The notes under the pieces: model-generated
Database searches by the model: none
What the model saw: the letters and a program-made list of their open reading frames with translations, nothing else
Told to the model about the DNA's origin: nothing
Shown: positions 42,761 through 50,438 of the stretch, piece by piece
How the letters are laid out: each line of letters opens with the position of its first letter
Position numbering within the stretch: the stretch's first letter is position 1
Program-made: the position numbers and the translations under genes
NCBI RefSeq assembly: GCF_004793545.1
Contig: NZ_SRYA01000015.1
Location: forward strand, 37,476 to 101,475
Length of the DNA stretch: 64,000 nt
Reading direction: 5' to 3'
DNA from: Petralouisia muris
GTDB lineage: Bacteria; Bacillota; Clostridia; Lachnospirales; Lachnospiraceae

Positions 42761-43948
42761 ATGTTTAAAGCATTTTTGATAAAATACGGGGAAATCGGAA
42801 TCAAAGGAAAGAACCGCCATTTGTTTGAGGATGCATTGGTGCATCAGATCAAATATGCCCTAAAACCAGTAGAAGGGGAATTTCTAATCAGCAAGGAGCA
42901 GGGTCGCATTTACATTGAGGCTCTGGGAGACTACGATTATGATGAAGTTATTGAAAGCCTGCAGTGCGTCTTTGGAATTGTGGGAATCTGTCCGGTGGTT
43001 CTGAAAGAAGAGGAAGGGTTTGAACAGCTTGCAAAAGATGTTATGGAATATCTGGACAGGCGTTACCCGGAAAAAAACAAGACCTTTAAAGTCAATACCA
43101 GAAGAGCGAAAAAAAGTTATCCCATGACTTCCATGGAAGTAAGCGCCGCATTAGGCGGACGGATTCTGGAGGCTTTTCCGGAAATGAAGGTGGATGTCCA
43201 TCAACCGGAGCTTATGATACATGTGGAGATCCGCAAAAAAATAAATATTTATTCGGAAATGATACCAGGGCCTGGCGGAATGCCAGTAGGCACCAACGGG
43301 AAAGGAATGCTTCTTTTGTCCGGCGGAATTGACAGTCCGGTGGCCGGATATATGATTGCGAAGAGGGGCGTAAAAATTGACGCAGTTTATTTCCATGCGC
43401 CTCCCTATACCAGTGAAAGGGCAAAGCAAAAGGTAGTGGATCTTGCGAAAATTGTTGCAAAGTATTCCGGGCCCATTTACCTTAAAGTGGTTAATTTTAC
43501 AGATATTCAGATGTATATCTATGAAAAATGCCCCCATGAGGAGCTGACAATTATTATGAGACGCTATATGATGCGGATTGCGGAGCATTTTGCCAGAGAA
43601 ACTAATTCCCTGGGACTGATTACCGGCGAGAGCATTGGGCAGGTGGCAAGCCAGACCATGCAGTCTCTTGCGGCCACCAACGAGGTTTGCCAACTTCCGG
43701 TGTACCGTCCGCTGATTGGATTCGATAAGCAGGAGATTATCGCAGTTTCAGAGAAAATCGGCACCTATGAAACATCCATTCTGCCCTATGAGGACTGCTG
43801 TACCATATTTGTGGCGAAGCATCCGGTAACAAAGCCCAATCTGAAAATTATCCGGCGTTCGGAAACCCATTTGGAGGAAAAAATCGGGGAAATGGTAAAA
43901 ACAGCCATTGAAACGGCAGAAACGATAGTGGTGGATGCATTGTCTTAA
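42761..43948 (+). CDS. thiI: tRNA 4-thiouridine synthase ThiI
   Basis: 395 aa: N-terminal ferredoxin-like and THUMP domains (LIKYGEIGIKGKNR), then a PP-loop ATPase with LLLSGGIDSPVAGY, and the GESIGQVASQTMQSL motif. The C-terminal rhodanese domain of the E. coli enzyme is absent, as in most Firmicutes, where the paired desulfurase supplies sulfur directly. AGGAGG precedes the start. Confidence 0.96.
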   Translation: MFKAFLIKYGEIGIKGKNRHLFEDALVHQIKYALKPVEGEFLISKEQGRIYIEALGDYDYDEVIESLQCVFGIVGICPVVLKEEEGFEQLAKDVMEYLDRRYPEKNKTFKVNTRRAKKSYPMTSMEVSAALGGRILEAFPEMKVDVHQPELMIHVEIRKKINIYSEMIPGPGGMPVGTNGKGMLLLSGGIDSPVAGYMIAKRGVKIDAVYFHAPPYTSERAKQKVVDLAKIVAKYSGPIYLKVVNFTDIQMYIYEKCPHEELTIIMRRYMMRIAEHFARETNSLGLITGESIGQVASQTMQSLAATNEVCQLPVYRPLIGFDKQEIIAVSEKIGTYETSILPYEDCCTIFVAKHPVTKPNLKIIRRSETHLEEKIGEMVKTAIETAETIVVDALS

Positions 43949-44055
43949 AAGAGAAGCGGGCTTGGCTTTGAAAATCATACCGAATGCCAGAGCATTTCTC
44001 AAACACATTCTGACATAGAAAATTCGGAAATACCATAGAAAATCCGAATATATAA

Positions 44056-44090
44056 AACACTCTCCAAGACATAAACTTCTGGAGAGTGTT
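44056..44090. terminator. Terminator between thiI and the HPr-like gene
   Basis: AACACTCTCC / GGAGAGTGTT, 10-bp stem, 15-nt loop. On the minus strand the stem is followed by TTTT, so it serves the convergent HPr-like gene and probably thiI as well. Confidence 0.75.
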
Positions 44091-44127
44091 ACAGTTTCAG
44101 GAAAGCAGATAACAGCCCTCTTTGTCT

Positions 44128-44358
44128 TTAAACCAGATATGGCTGCAATGCTTCCAGAATTTCATCAATGTCATGTTCCACATGGATTGCGAGTTCAATG
44201 GGCTTGGAAAGGTCCAGGCTGAAAATACCCATAATGGATTTGGCGTCAATGACATATCTGCCGGAAATTAAATCAAAATCATAGTCAAATTGTGTAATTG
44301 CATTTACGAAAGATTTTACCTTGTCGATGGAATTTAAAGAAATCTGTACTGTTTTCAT
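44128..44358 (-). CDS. HPr-fold protein lacking His15, Crh-like
   Basis: 76 aa with the HPr fold pattern. The region of the phosphorylated histidine (LHARP in HPr) reads SIDKVKS and has no histidine, so it cannot relay phosphate in the PTS. The Ser46 region is kept: AKSIMGIFSLDL. That combination is the signature of Crh, a regulatory HPr copy acted on by HPr kinase and used in catabolite control. AAGGAGG lies 8 nt before the start. A carbon-status regulator is the best guess; a structural relative with another role is possible. Confidence 0.8.
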   Translation of the reverse strand: MKTVQISLNSIDKVKSFVNAITQFDYDFDLISGRYVIDAKSIMGIFSLDLSKPIELAIHVEHDIDEILEALQPYLV

Positions 44359-44536
44359 GTAAATAGCCTCCTTAATATGTTAATAATGGTTTTGCTTGAA
44401 ATATTTAACAAATTGTTTTCTATATAGTATCCTCTTTCGGGGAAAAAGTCAATGGCGCCATCACCAATTTAATGAAAAAAACAAGAAAGTTTTTTGGCAG
44501 TTTGCCATGGAATACAGGAGTAGAAAGGATAGAAAA

Positions 44537-45889
44537 ATGAGAAAAGCAGCGTTGCATAATCTGGGATGCAAGGTCAATGCATATGAAACAGACAGCATGC
44601 GCCAGATGCTGGAACAGGCAGGATATGAGATTGTGTCTTTTGAAGAGCAGGCGGATGTCTATGTGATCAATACCTGTTCTGTTACCAATATTGCAGACCG
44701 CAAATCCAGACAAATGCTGCACCGGGCGAAAAAGAGAAATCCGGGCAGTGTTGTAGTGGCGGCAGGATGTTATGTGCAGACTTCAAAGGAGCAGGCCCAG
44801 GCAGATCCTGCCATAGATATTTTAGTTGGAAATAACAGGAAGCATGAACTGCCGAGGCTACTGGAAGAATTTTTTCAGGCTAATTCCTCCGGTTCCTGCA
44901 GTTTAGTGGCCGATATTGGCAAAGAACAGGAGTATGAAGAGCTGCATATCAGCCGCACCGGAGAACATACCAGAGCTTTTATTAAAGTGCAGGATGGGTG
45001 CAATCAATTCTGCAGCTATTGCATTATCCCTTATGCAAGGGGGAGAGTAAGAAGCCGGAAGCTGGCAGAAGTAGTCCGGGAAGTGGAAACCCTTGCCGGC
45101 AGGGGTTACCGGGAGGTAGTGCTGACCGGAATCCATTTAAGTTCCTATGGCATGGATTTGAAGCCAGAGGATGGTTTTAAACCCGTTGGGTTATTGGATT
45201 TGATCTGCAGGGTGCATGAAGTGGAAGGAATTGACAGAATCCGCCTTGGGTCTTTGGAGCCGGGCATTGTTACAGAAGAATTTGTATCCTCCCTGTCTGG
45301 ATTGCCGAAAATCTGCCCCCATTTTCATTTATCCCTGCAAAGCGGCTGTGATGCTACTTTAAAACGAATGAACCGGAAGTATACTTGTGCAGAATATGAA
45401 GAAGGATGCAGACTCCTTCGTAAATATTTTACCCATCCGGCCATCACTACAGATGTGATTACAGGCTTTCCCGGGGAAACAGAAGAAGAATTTGCCCTTA
45501 CCAGAGAATTTTTGAAACGAATCAATTTCTTTGAGATCCATATTTTTAAATACTCTCTGCGCAAAGGAACCCGGGCAGCGGAAATGGACCATCAGGTGCC
45601 GGAAGAAATCAAGGGAAAGAGAAGTGAGATTCTCTTTGAAGATCTGTTGGCAATGAACCAGGAATATCTAAAATGGCATCTGGGGCGGGAGTTGGAAGTT
45701 CTGATGGAAGAGGAGGTTACTTTCAGCGGGAAAAAATATTTTCTGGGCCACACGAAAGAATATGTGAAGGCTGCCCTGCCGCTGCCAGAGGGAGAAGGAA
45801 AAAATCTGGAAAATAAGCTGGTGAAGGGAAGAGCAATGTCTTTGCTGAAAGAGCATGTTTTGTTATTGGAACTGGAAGATATGAGCTGA
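44537..45889 (+). CDS. mtaB: tRNA t6A37 methylthiotransferase MtaB
   Basis: 450-aa radical-SAM enzyme converting t6A to ms2t6A at position 37 of tRNAs. N-terminal UPF0004 domain with LGCKVNAYETDSM and INTCSVTN, radical-SAM cluster motif CNQFCSYCIIPYARG, and a C-terminal TRAM-like region. Begins at ATG 44537 after AAAGGATAG; the frame is open further upstream to about 44396 but without a site. Divergent from the HPr-like gene and followed by a bidirectional terminator. Confidence 0.95.
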   Translation: MRKAALHNLGCKVNAYETDSMRQMLEQAGYEIVSFEEQADVYVINTCSVTNIADRKSRQMLHRAKKRNPGSVVVAAGCYVQTSKEQAQADPAIDILVGNNRKHELPRLLEEFFQANSSGSCSLVADIGKEQEYEELHISRTGEHTRAFIKVQDGCNQFCSYCIIPYARGRVRSRKLAEVVREVETLAGRGYREVVLTGIHLSSYGMDLKPEDGFKPVGLLDLICRVHEVEGIDRIRLGSLEPGIVTEEFVSSLSGLPKICPHFHLSLQSGCDATLKRMNRKYTCAEYEEGCRLLRKYFTHPAITTDVITGFPGETEEEFALTREFLKRINFFEIHIFKYSLRKGTRAAEMDHQVPEEIKGKRSEILFEDLLAMNQEYLKWHLGRELEVLMEEEVTFSGKKYFLGHTKEYVKAALPLPEGEGKNLENKLVKGRAMSLLKEHVLLLELEDMS

Positions 45890-45934
45890 GACAGAGAAAT
45901 TGTATCATTTGCAGAAAATGATCCGATTCAGAAC

Positions 45935-45970
45935 AAACGGCAATTCAGGGACAGCCTTGAATTGCCGTTT
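45935..45970. terminator. Bidirectional terminator between mtaB and the Na+ symporter
   Basis: AAACGGCAATTCA / TGAATTGCCGTTT, 13-bp perfect stem with a 10-nt loop, T-rich on both sides. Sits between convergent genes. Confidence 0.85.
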
Positions 45971-46031
45971 GCTTTTAAAAGGTCCGCGCCGTAAATTTCA
46001 GGTTCCGTAAAATATAGAAGCGAAACAGGAT

Positions 46032-47393
46032 TTATTTACCAAGCAGTCCCTTTATGATCAGAAACAGAATCATCAGAGGCAGAAAACAGGTCACATAGAT
46101 TCGAATCCATCCAGGGATTTTTAGCCCGTTTCCGGTGTTGGCTTCTTTCTGATAATTTTCAAATCCCCAGCCCAGGCGGGTGACACAGAACAGAAGATAG
46201 CAGAGAGATCCTATGGGAAGGATAAGATTGCTTACCAGAAAATCTTCCAGATCCAGAATCGTACTGCCATCTCCTAAGGGCTGAATGGCAGACCACAGGT
46301 TATAGCCAAATACGCAGGGCAGGGATAAGAATGTGATTGCCGCAAGATTCATAAGGCAGGACTTTTTACGGCTCCATTGAAATAAATCCATGCCGCAGGA
46401 AATAATATTTTCAAATACGGCAAGTATGGTGGAAAATGCCGCAAATGTCATAAAAATAAAAAACAGTGTCCCCCAAATCCGTCCGCCGGCCATTCCGTTA
46501 AACACATTGGGCAGCGTAAGGAAGATGAGGCCCGGTCCCTGAGCCGGACTAATGTCAAAGGCAAAACAGGAGGGGAATATAATCAAACCAGAGACAAATG
46601 CTACAAAGGTATCCAATATGGCGATATTTACAGATTCTCCTAACAGGCTGTGGGTCTTATCAATGTAGCTGCCGAAGATTCCCATAGCGCCGATGCCTAA
46701 GCTCAGTGTGAAAAACGCCTGGTTCATGGCTGCGGTTACAATTTCCCAACCGCCGGCTTCTTTCATTCTCTGAAGGTCAGGGATCAGGTAAAATTTCAGC
46801 CCTTCCATACCGCCTTTTAAGGTACAGCTATGTATTGCCAGAATGACAATGATGGCAAGAAGCAGTGTCATAAGGACTTTTGTGATCCGTTCCACGCCTT
46901 TTTGCAGTCCCATAGAACAAATGAAAATTCCGGCGATGACAATGATCAGCATAGAGCCGCCCAGAATGCCGGGGCTTGCCAGCATAGACTGAAACATTTC
47001 CTCCACCTGGAGGGTGGTTTTTCCTTGAAATTTGCCGGTGAGCATCTGATAAAAATAATACAGCATCCAGCCGGTTACCGTAGTATAGAACATCATCAGA
47101 AGATAGTTGCCTGCCATGCCCAAATATCCGTTCAGATGCCATTTTTGCCCGGGTTTTTCCAATTCCTGAAAACTTTTCACAATGCTTTTCCTGCTGGCCC
47201 GGCCTACGGTGAATTCCATTGTCATAACAGGAACCCCCATAATAATCAGAAAGAACAGATAGAAAAGTACAAAGATTCCTCCTCCGTACATACCTGCAAT
47301 GTAAGGAAATCTCCATACATTTCCGATTCCGATGGCACAGCCTGCGGACAGAAATATAAATCCCAGCCGCGATCCTAGTTTTTCTCGTTCCAT
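46032..47393 (-). CDS. Sodium:neurotransmitter symporter family protein (SNF)
   Basis: 453-aa Na+-coupled amino-acid transporter of the LeuT fold. Diagnostic N-terminus SRLGFIFLSAGCAIGIGNVWRFPY, helix 1 with the Na+ and substrate unwound site, and 11-12 membrane segments (bacterial members often have 11). Substrate probably an amino acid such as Trp, Tyr or Leu; it cannot be read from sequence here. The ATG has no nearby ribosome-binding site: the only strong one (TCTCCTT on plus at 47432-47438) is 38 nt away behind a hairpin. Confidence 0.92.
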   Translation of the reverse strand: MEREKLGSRLGFIFLSAGCAIGIGNVWRFPYIAGMYGGGIFVLFYLFFLIIMGVPVMTMEFTVGRASRKSIVKSFQELEKPGQKWHLNGYLGMAGNYLLMMFYTTVTGWMLYYFYQMLTGKFQGKTTLQVEEMFQSMLASPGILGGSMLIIVIAGIFICSMGLQKGVERITKVLMTLLLAIIVILAIHSCTLKGGMEGLKFYLIPDLQRMKEAGGWEIVTAAMNQAFFTLSLGIGAMGIFGSYIDKTHSLLGESVNIAILDTFVAFVSGLIIFPSCFAFDISPAQGPGLIFLTLPNVFNGMAGGRIWGTLFFIFMTFAAFSTILAVFENIISCGMDLFQWSRKKSCLMNLAAITFLSLPCVFGYNLWSAIQPLGDGSTILDLEDFLVSNLILPIGSLCYLLFCVTRLGWGFENYQKEANTGNGLKIPGWIRIYVTCFLPLMILFLIIKGLLGK

Positions 47394-47720
47394 TTTTAAT
47401 TTTTATTTGGCTGCCGAAGCAGAGCAGCCTTTCTCCTTTCCTGATTCTTCTGCTTGGGATGAGTCAAAGCGGCGTCTATGCGCATCCCAAAAATCAGCAG
47501 ATTACGTTTACTATATCATATGCATGGAAAGAAAGGAAGTAATAACTTGAAAACAGCAGATGGAAATTTAGACAAGTAAAAACGCCGCTATTTCACCGCC
47601 GGGGTAATAGGATAGATAACCTCTTAGAACAGTAACAATAGAAACAGCATAAAAATACTGGAACCTTTTTGCATCAAAGGATTCCAGTATTTCAGGGTTG
47701 GGCTATTTAATTATAGCTAA
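47394..47720 (-). other. Leader of the Na+ symporter and spacer to tRNA-Glu
   Basis: 327 bp with no gene. On the minus strand it holds an extended -10 (TGATATAGT, near 47510-47520), a GGGATG/CATCCC hairpin (about 47455-47490), an AAGGAGA site (47432-47438) and a GGCTGC/GCAGCC hairpin (47409-47429) before the symporter start. The tRNA terminator lies at 47651-47692. No known riboswitch consensus was recognised. Confidence 0.4.
47651..47692 (-). terminator. Terminator of tRNA-Glu
   Basis: Minus strand stem AAATACTGGAA / TTCCAGTATTT (47682-47692 with 47653-47663), inner CCTTT/AAAGG, and a run of T (plus AAAAA at 47651-47655). About 29 nt beyond the tRNA 3' end. Confidence 0.85.
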
Positions 47721-47792
47721 CAGCTCGTAGGGGAATCGAACCCCTGTTTCCGCCGTGAGAGGGCGGCGTCTTGACCGCTTGACCAACGAGCC
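47721..47792 (-). tRNA. tRNA-Glu (anticodon CTC)
   Basis: 72-nt cloverleaf on the minus strand. Acceptor GGCTCGT pairs with ACGAGCT (one G-U), anticodon arm CCGCC-CTCTCAC-GGCGG gives anticodon CTC (reads GAG), T arm contains GGTTCGATTCC. CCA is not encoded. A strong promoter and a terminator flank it, so it is a single-gene transcript. Confidence 0.95.
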
Positions 47793-47826
47793 ATATTGTT
47801 ATGTGCTGTAACTCAGCAACAAATTC

Positions 47827-47855
47827 ATTATATATGCTTGCTTTCAAAAAGTCAA
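47827..47855 (-). promoter_or_regulatory. Promoter of tRNA-Glu
   Basis: Minus strand TTGACT (47850-47855), 17-nt spacer, TATAAT (47827-47832), 34 nt before the tRNA 5' end. Near-perfect SigA promoter. Confidence 0.85.
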
Positions 47856-47916
47856 GCATTATTTTTAAAAAATTACAAATTTCGTAAGAAAAGATTAAAA
47901 ATATTTCCAATTTCTC

Positions 47917-47945
47917 TTGCATTTACTTGTGTGAAGTGCTATCAT
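47917..47945 (+). promoter_or_regulatory. Promoter of the rimP-nusA-infB operon
   Basis: TTGCAT (47917-47922), 17 nt, TATCAT (47940-47945), with transcription expected to start about 25 nt before the leader hairpin at 47975. Confidence 0.6.
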
Positions 47946-47974
47946 AAATACGATAACATGATAAACTCAGACTT

Positions 47975-47997
47975 GGGAGTGGGCAAAGCCCACTCTC
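47975..47997 (+). promoter_or_regulatory. Leader hairpin upstream of rimP
   Basis: GGGAGTGGGC-AAA-GCCCACTCTC forms a 10-bp stem with a 3-nt loop followed by AATTTT. It lies in the operon leader, shaped like an intrinsic terminator, so it may attenuate the nusA operon; NusA itself could feed back on it. Confidence 0.6.
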
Positions 47998-48054
47998 AAT
48001 TTTGTGTAAGCCGGCAAAGTCTGATATAAAAATAGGAAGAAAGAAGGTGTAGGA

Positions 48055-48522
48055 ATGTCAAGAAGAGAATTGTATGAGCAGCGGACCGAAGAGCTGCTGC
48101 TTCCGATTATAGAAAAGTATCATTTTGAACTGGTGGATGTGGAATATGTGAAAGAAGGCGGAAATTGGTATCTGAGGGCCTATATTGACAAAGAAGGCGG
48201 AATTACGGTAGATGACTGTGAAATCGTAAGCAGGCAGATGAGCGATTTACTGGATGAACAGGATTTTATTGAAGAGTCCTATATTTTTGAGGTGAGTTCC
48301 CCGGGATTGGGGAGACCCTTAAAGAAGGAAAAGGATTATCAGAGAAGTTTGGGTAAGGAAGTGGAAATCAGAACCTACAAGGCCATAGAGAAAGAAAAAG
48401 AATTTTATGGCCTCTTAAAATCATATGATGAAACTACGGTAACAATAGAGATGGAAGAAGACAAGGAAATGATATTTGCAAAAACAGATATTGCATTGAT
48501 TCGCCTGGCTTTTGATTTTTAG
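48055..48522 (+). CDS. rimP: Ribosome maturation factor RimP
   Basis: 155-aa cytoplasmic factor for 30S assembly. Contains VDVEYVKEGGNWYLRAYIDKEGGITVDDC and the YIFEVSSPGLGRPLK signature. GAAGGTG about 7 nt before the start. First gene of the rimP-nusA-rnpM-ylxQ-infB-rbfA run, the standard Firmicutes order. Confidence 0.96.
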   Translation: MSRRELYEQRTEELLLPIIEKYHFELVDVEYVKEGGNWYLRAYIDKEGGITVDDCEIVSRQMSDLLDEQDFIEESYIFEVSSPGLGRPLKKEKDYQRSLGKEVEIRTYKAIEKEKEFYGLLKSYDETTVTIEMEEDKEMIFAKTDIALIRLAFDF

Positions 48523-48564
48523 AATGCGTCGAAGAATAAGAACACTTTTCAGGAGGATAAAAAA

Positions 48565-49851
48565 ATGAACAATGAGTTATTGGAAGCGTTAACCATATTG
48601 GAAAAAGAAAAAGACATCAGCAAAGACACGTTGCTGGAAGCCATTGAAAATTCCTTGATTACCGCATGTAAAAACCATTTCGGCAAATCTGACAATATTA
48701 AAGTAAATATCAATCCGGAAACCTGTGAATTCCATGTATATGCAGAAAAAACCGTAGTAGAAGAGGTGGAGGACCCAGTACTTGAAATCAGCATAGGCAA
48801 TGCGAAAATGATTGATTCTAAATATGAGGTGGGAGATATTGTCAATATTGAAGTGAGATCCAAAGAATTCGGACGTATTGCCACACAGAACGCCAAGAAT
48901 GTAATTCTGCAGAAGATCCGTGAGGAGGAACGAAAGGTACTGTTTGATCAGTATTACGGGAAAGAAAAAGATGTGGTAACCGGAATTGTGCAGCGCTATG
49001 TAGGCAAAAACATCAGCATTAATCTGGGAAAAGTAGACGCAATTTTAAGTGAAAACGAACAGGTAAAGAACGAAGTGTTTCAGCCTACGGAACGTATTAA
49101 GCTCTACATCCTGGAAGTGAAATCCACTTCCAAAGGACCGAAGATCCTGGTATCCAGAACGCATCCGGAGCTGGTGAAACGTCTTTTTGAATCTGAGGTT
49201 ACGGAGGTAAAGGACGGAATTGTGGAGATTAAGAGTATTTCCAGAGAGGCCGGAAGCAGAACCAAGATTGCAGTGTGGAGCAACGATCCGGACGTAGATC
49301 CGGTAGGAGCCTGCGTGGGATTAAACGGAGCCAGAGTCAATGCTATTGTCAATGAACTGCGGGGAGAGAAAATTGATATTATCAATTGGAGTGACAATGC
49401 GGCAATGCTGATTGAGAATGCATTAAGCCCTGCAAAGGTAATTTCCGTAATAGCAGATGCTGAAGAAAAAACCGCCAAAGTGGTAGTGCCGGATTATCAG
49501 TTATCCTTGGCGATTGGAAAAGAAGGACAGAATGCAAGGCTTGCGGCAAGGCTGACCGGTTTTAAAATTGATATTAAGAGTGAAACTCAGGCCAGAGAAG
49601 CCGGAGATTTCATGGATTATGAGAATGAATACGAAGAGTATGAAGAGGATTTTGAAGCTGAGTATCAGGATGAATCGGCGTTAGAGAAGCCGGAGTATGA
49701 AGGCGAATCCGGGTATGAAGAAGAACCGGATTACGAAGAGGAATCCGACTATGAAGAAAATCCGGCTTACGAAGAAGATTCTGATTATGAAGAAGATTCT
49801 GATTATGAAGAAGATTCCGACTATGAAGAAGAGGTCAGTGAGAATGAGTAA
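48565..49851 (+). CDS. nusA: Transcription termination/antitermination factor NusA
   Basis: 428 aa: N-terminal RNAP-binding domain, S1 domain (about 135-200), two KH domains (VGACVGLNGARVNAIVNELRGEKID; SLAIGKEGQNARLAARLTG). After the KH domains a roughly 75-residue tail (nt 49615-49848) is made of acidic repeats of the form DYEEDSDYEED. AGGAGG precedes the start. It overlaps rnpM by 8 bp. The acidic tail is longer and more repetitive than usual for Firmicutes NusA. Confidence 0.96.
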   Translation: MNNELLEALTILEKEKDISKDTLLEAIENSLITACKNHFGKSDNIKVNINPETCEFHVYAEKTVVEEVEDPVLEISIGNAKMIDSKYEVGDIVNIEVRSKEFGRIATQNAKNVILQKIREEERKVLFDQYYGKEKDVVTGIVQRYVGKNISINLGKVDAILSENEQVKNEVFQPTERIKLYILEVKSTSKGPKILVSRTHPELVKRLFESEVTEVKDGIVEIKSISREAGSRTKIAVWSNDPDVDPVGACVGLNGARVNAIVNELRGEKIDIINWSDNAAMLIENALSPAKVISVIADAEEKTAKVVVPDYQLSLAIGKEGQNARLAARLTGFKIDIKSETQAREAGDFMDYENEYEEYEEDFEAEYQDESALEKPEYEGESGYEEEPDYEEESDYEENPAYEEDSDYEEDSDYEEDSDYEEEVSENE

Positions 49852-50116
49852 GAAGATTCCTATGCGTCAGTGCGTGGGCTGCGGTGAAATGAAGAATAAG
49901 AAAGAACTGCTGCGGGTGATACGGACCGCAGAGGATGCAATTCTTCTGGATGGAACCGGGAAGAAAAATGGCAGGGGCGCTTACCTTTGTCCCAACAAAG
50001 AATGCTTAAAGAAAGCAGTCAAAACAAAGGGTCTGGAACGTTCTCTGAAGACAGCCGTACCGAAAGAAATTGTTGAGGATCTGACAAAGGAGATGGAGCA
50101 AATTGCAGCAAGATAG
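49844..50116 (+). CDS. rnpM: RNase P modulator RnpM (YlxR, DUF448)
   Basis: 90-aa RNA-binding protein reported in B. subtilis to modulate RNase P. Family signature KIPMRQCVGCGEMKNKKELLRVIR and GRGAYLCPNKECLKKA. True start ATG 49844 overlaps the nusA stop; the frame continues upstream through the nusA repeats but that extension is a shadow. Tightly packed between nusA and ylxQ. Confidence 0.92.
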   Translation: MSKKIPMRQCVGCGEMKNKKELLRVIRTAEDAILLDGTGKKNGRGAYLCPNKECLKKAVKTKGLERSLKTAVPKEIVEDLTKEMEQIAAR

Positions 50117-50423
50117 AATACTGTCTGTACTTGGTCTGGCAATGAAGGCCGGTAAAATAGCCAGCGGAGAATTCTCTACGGAGAAAGCAGTGAAATCCCA
50201 CCAGGCGTTTCTTGTGATTGTATCGGCAGAAGCATCAGAGAATACAAAGAAAATGTTTCGGAATATGTGTTCTTTCTATCAGGTTCCCATGTATTTGTAT
50301 GAATCAAAAGAAAGGTTGGGCCATGCAATTGGAAAACAGTACCGGGCAAGCCTTGCGGTGCTGGATGAAGGGTTTGCAGAGAGCCTGATAGACAAGTTGA
50401 AAATAGCAGACAAAACGGAATAA
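50103..50423 (+). CDS. L7Ae-family RNA-binding protein YlxQ
   Basis: 106 aa, L7Ae/L30e/S12e fold, likely kink-turn binding. KAGKIASGEFSTEKAVKSHQAFLVIVSAEASENTKK and the following YLYESKERLGHAIG match YlxQ. Starts at TTG 50103 inside the end of rnpM (14-bp overlap), preceded by GGAG. Function in ribosome or RNase P biology is not settled. Confidence 0.88.
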   Translation: MQQDRILSVLGLAMKAGKIASGEFSTEKAVKSHQAFLVIVSAEASENTKKMFRNMCSFYQVPMYLYESKERLGHAIGKQYRASLAVLDEGFAESLIDKLKIADKTE

Positions 50424-50438
50424 CGGAGGTAGTACCAT

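Noticed and set aside
47394..47520. Possible glycine or other riboswitch before the Na+ symporter
   Set aside because: Hairpins are present, but none of the conserved glycine-aptamer strings could be found, so no known class is claimed.
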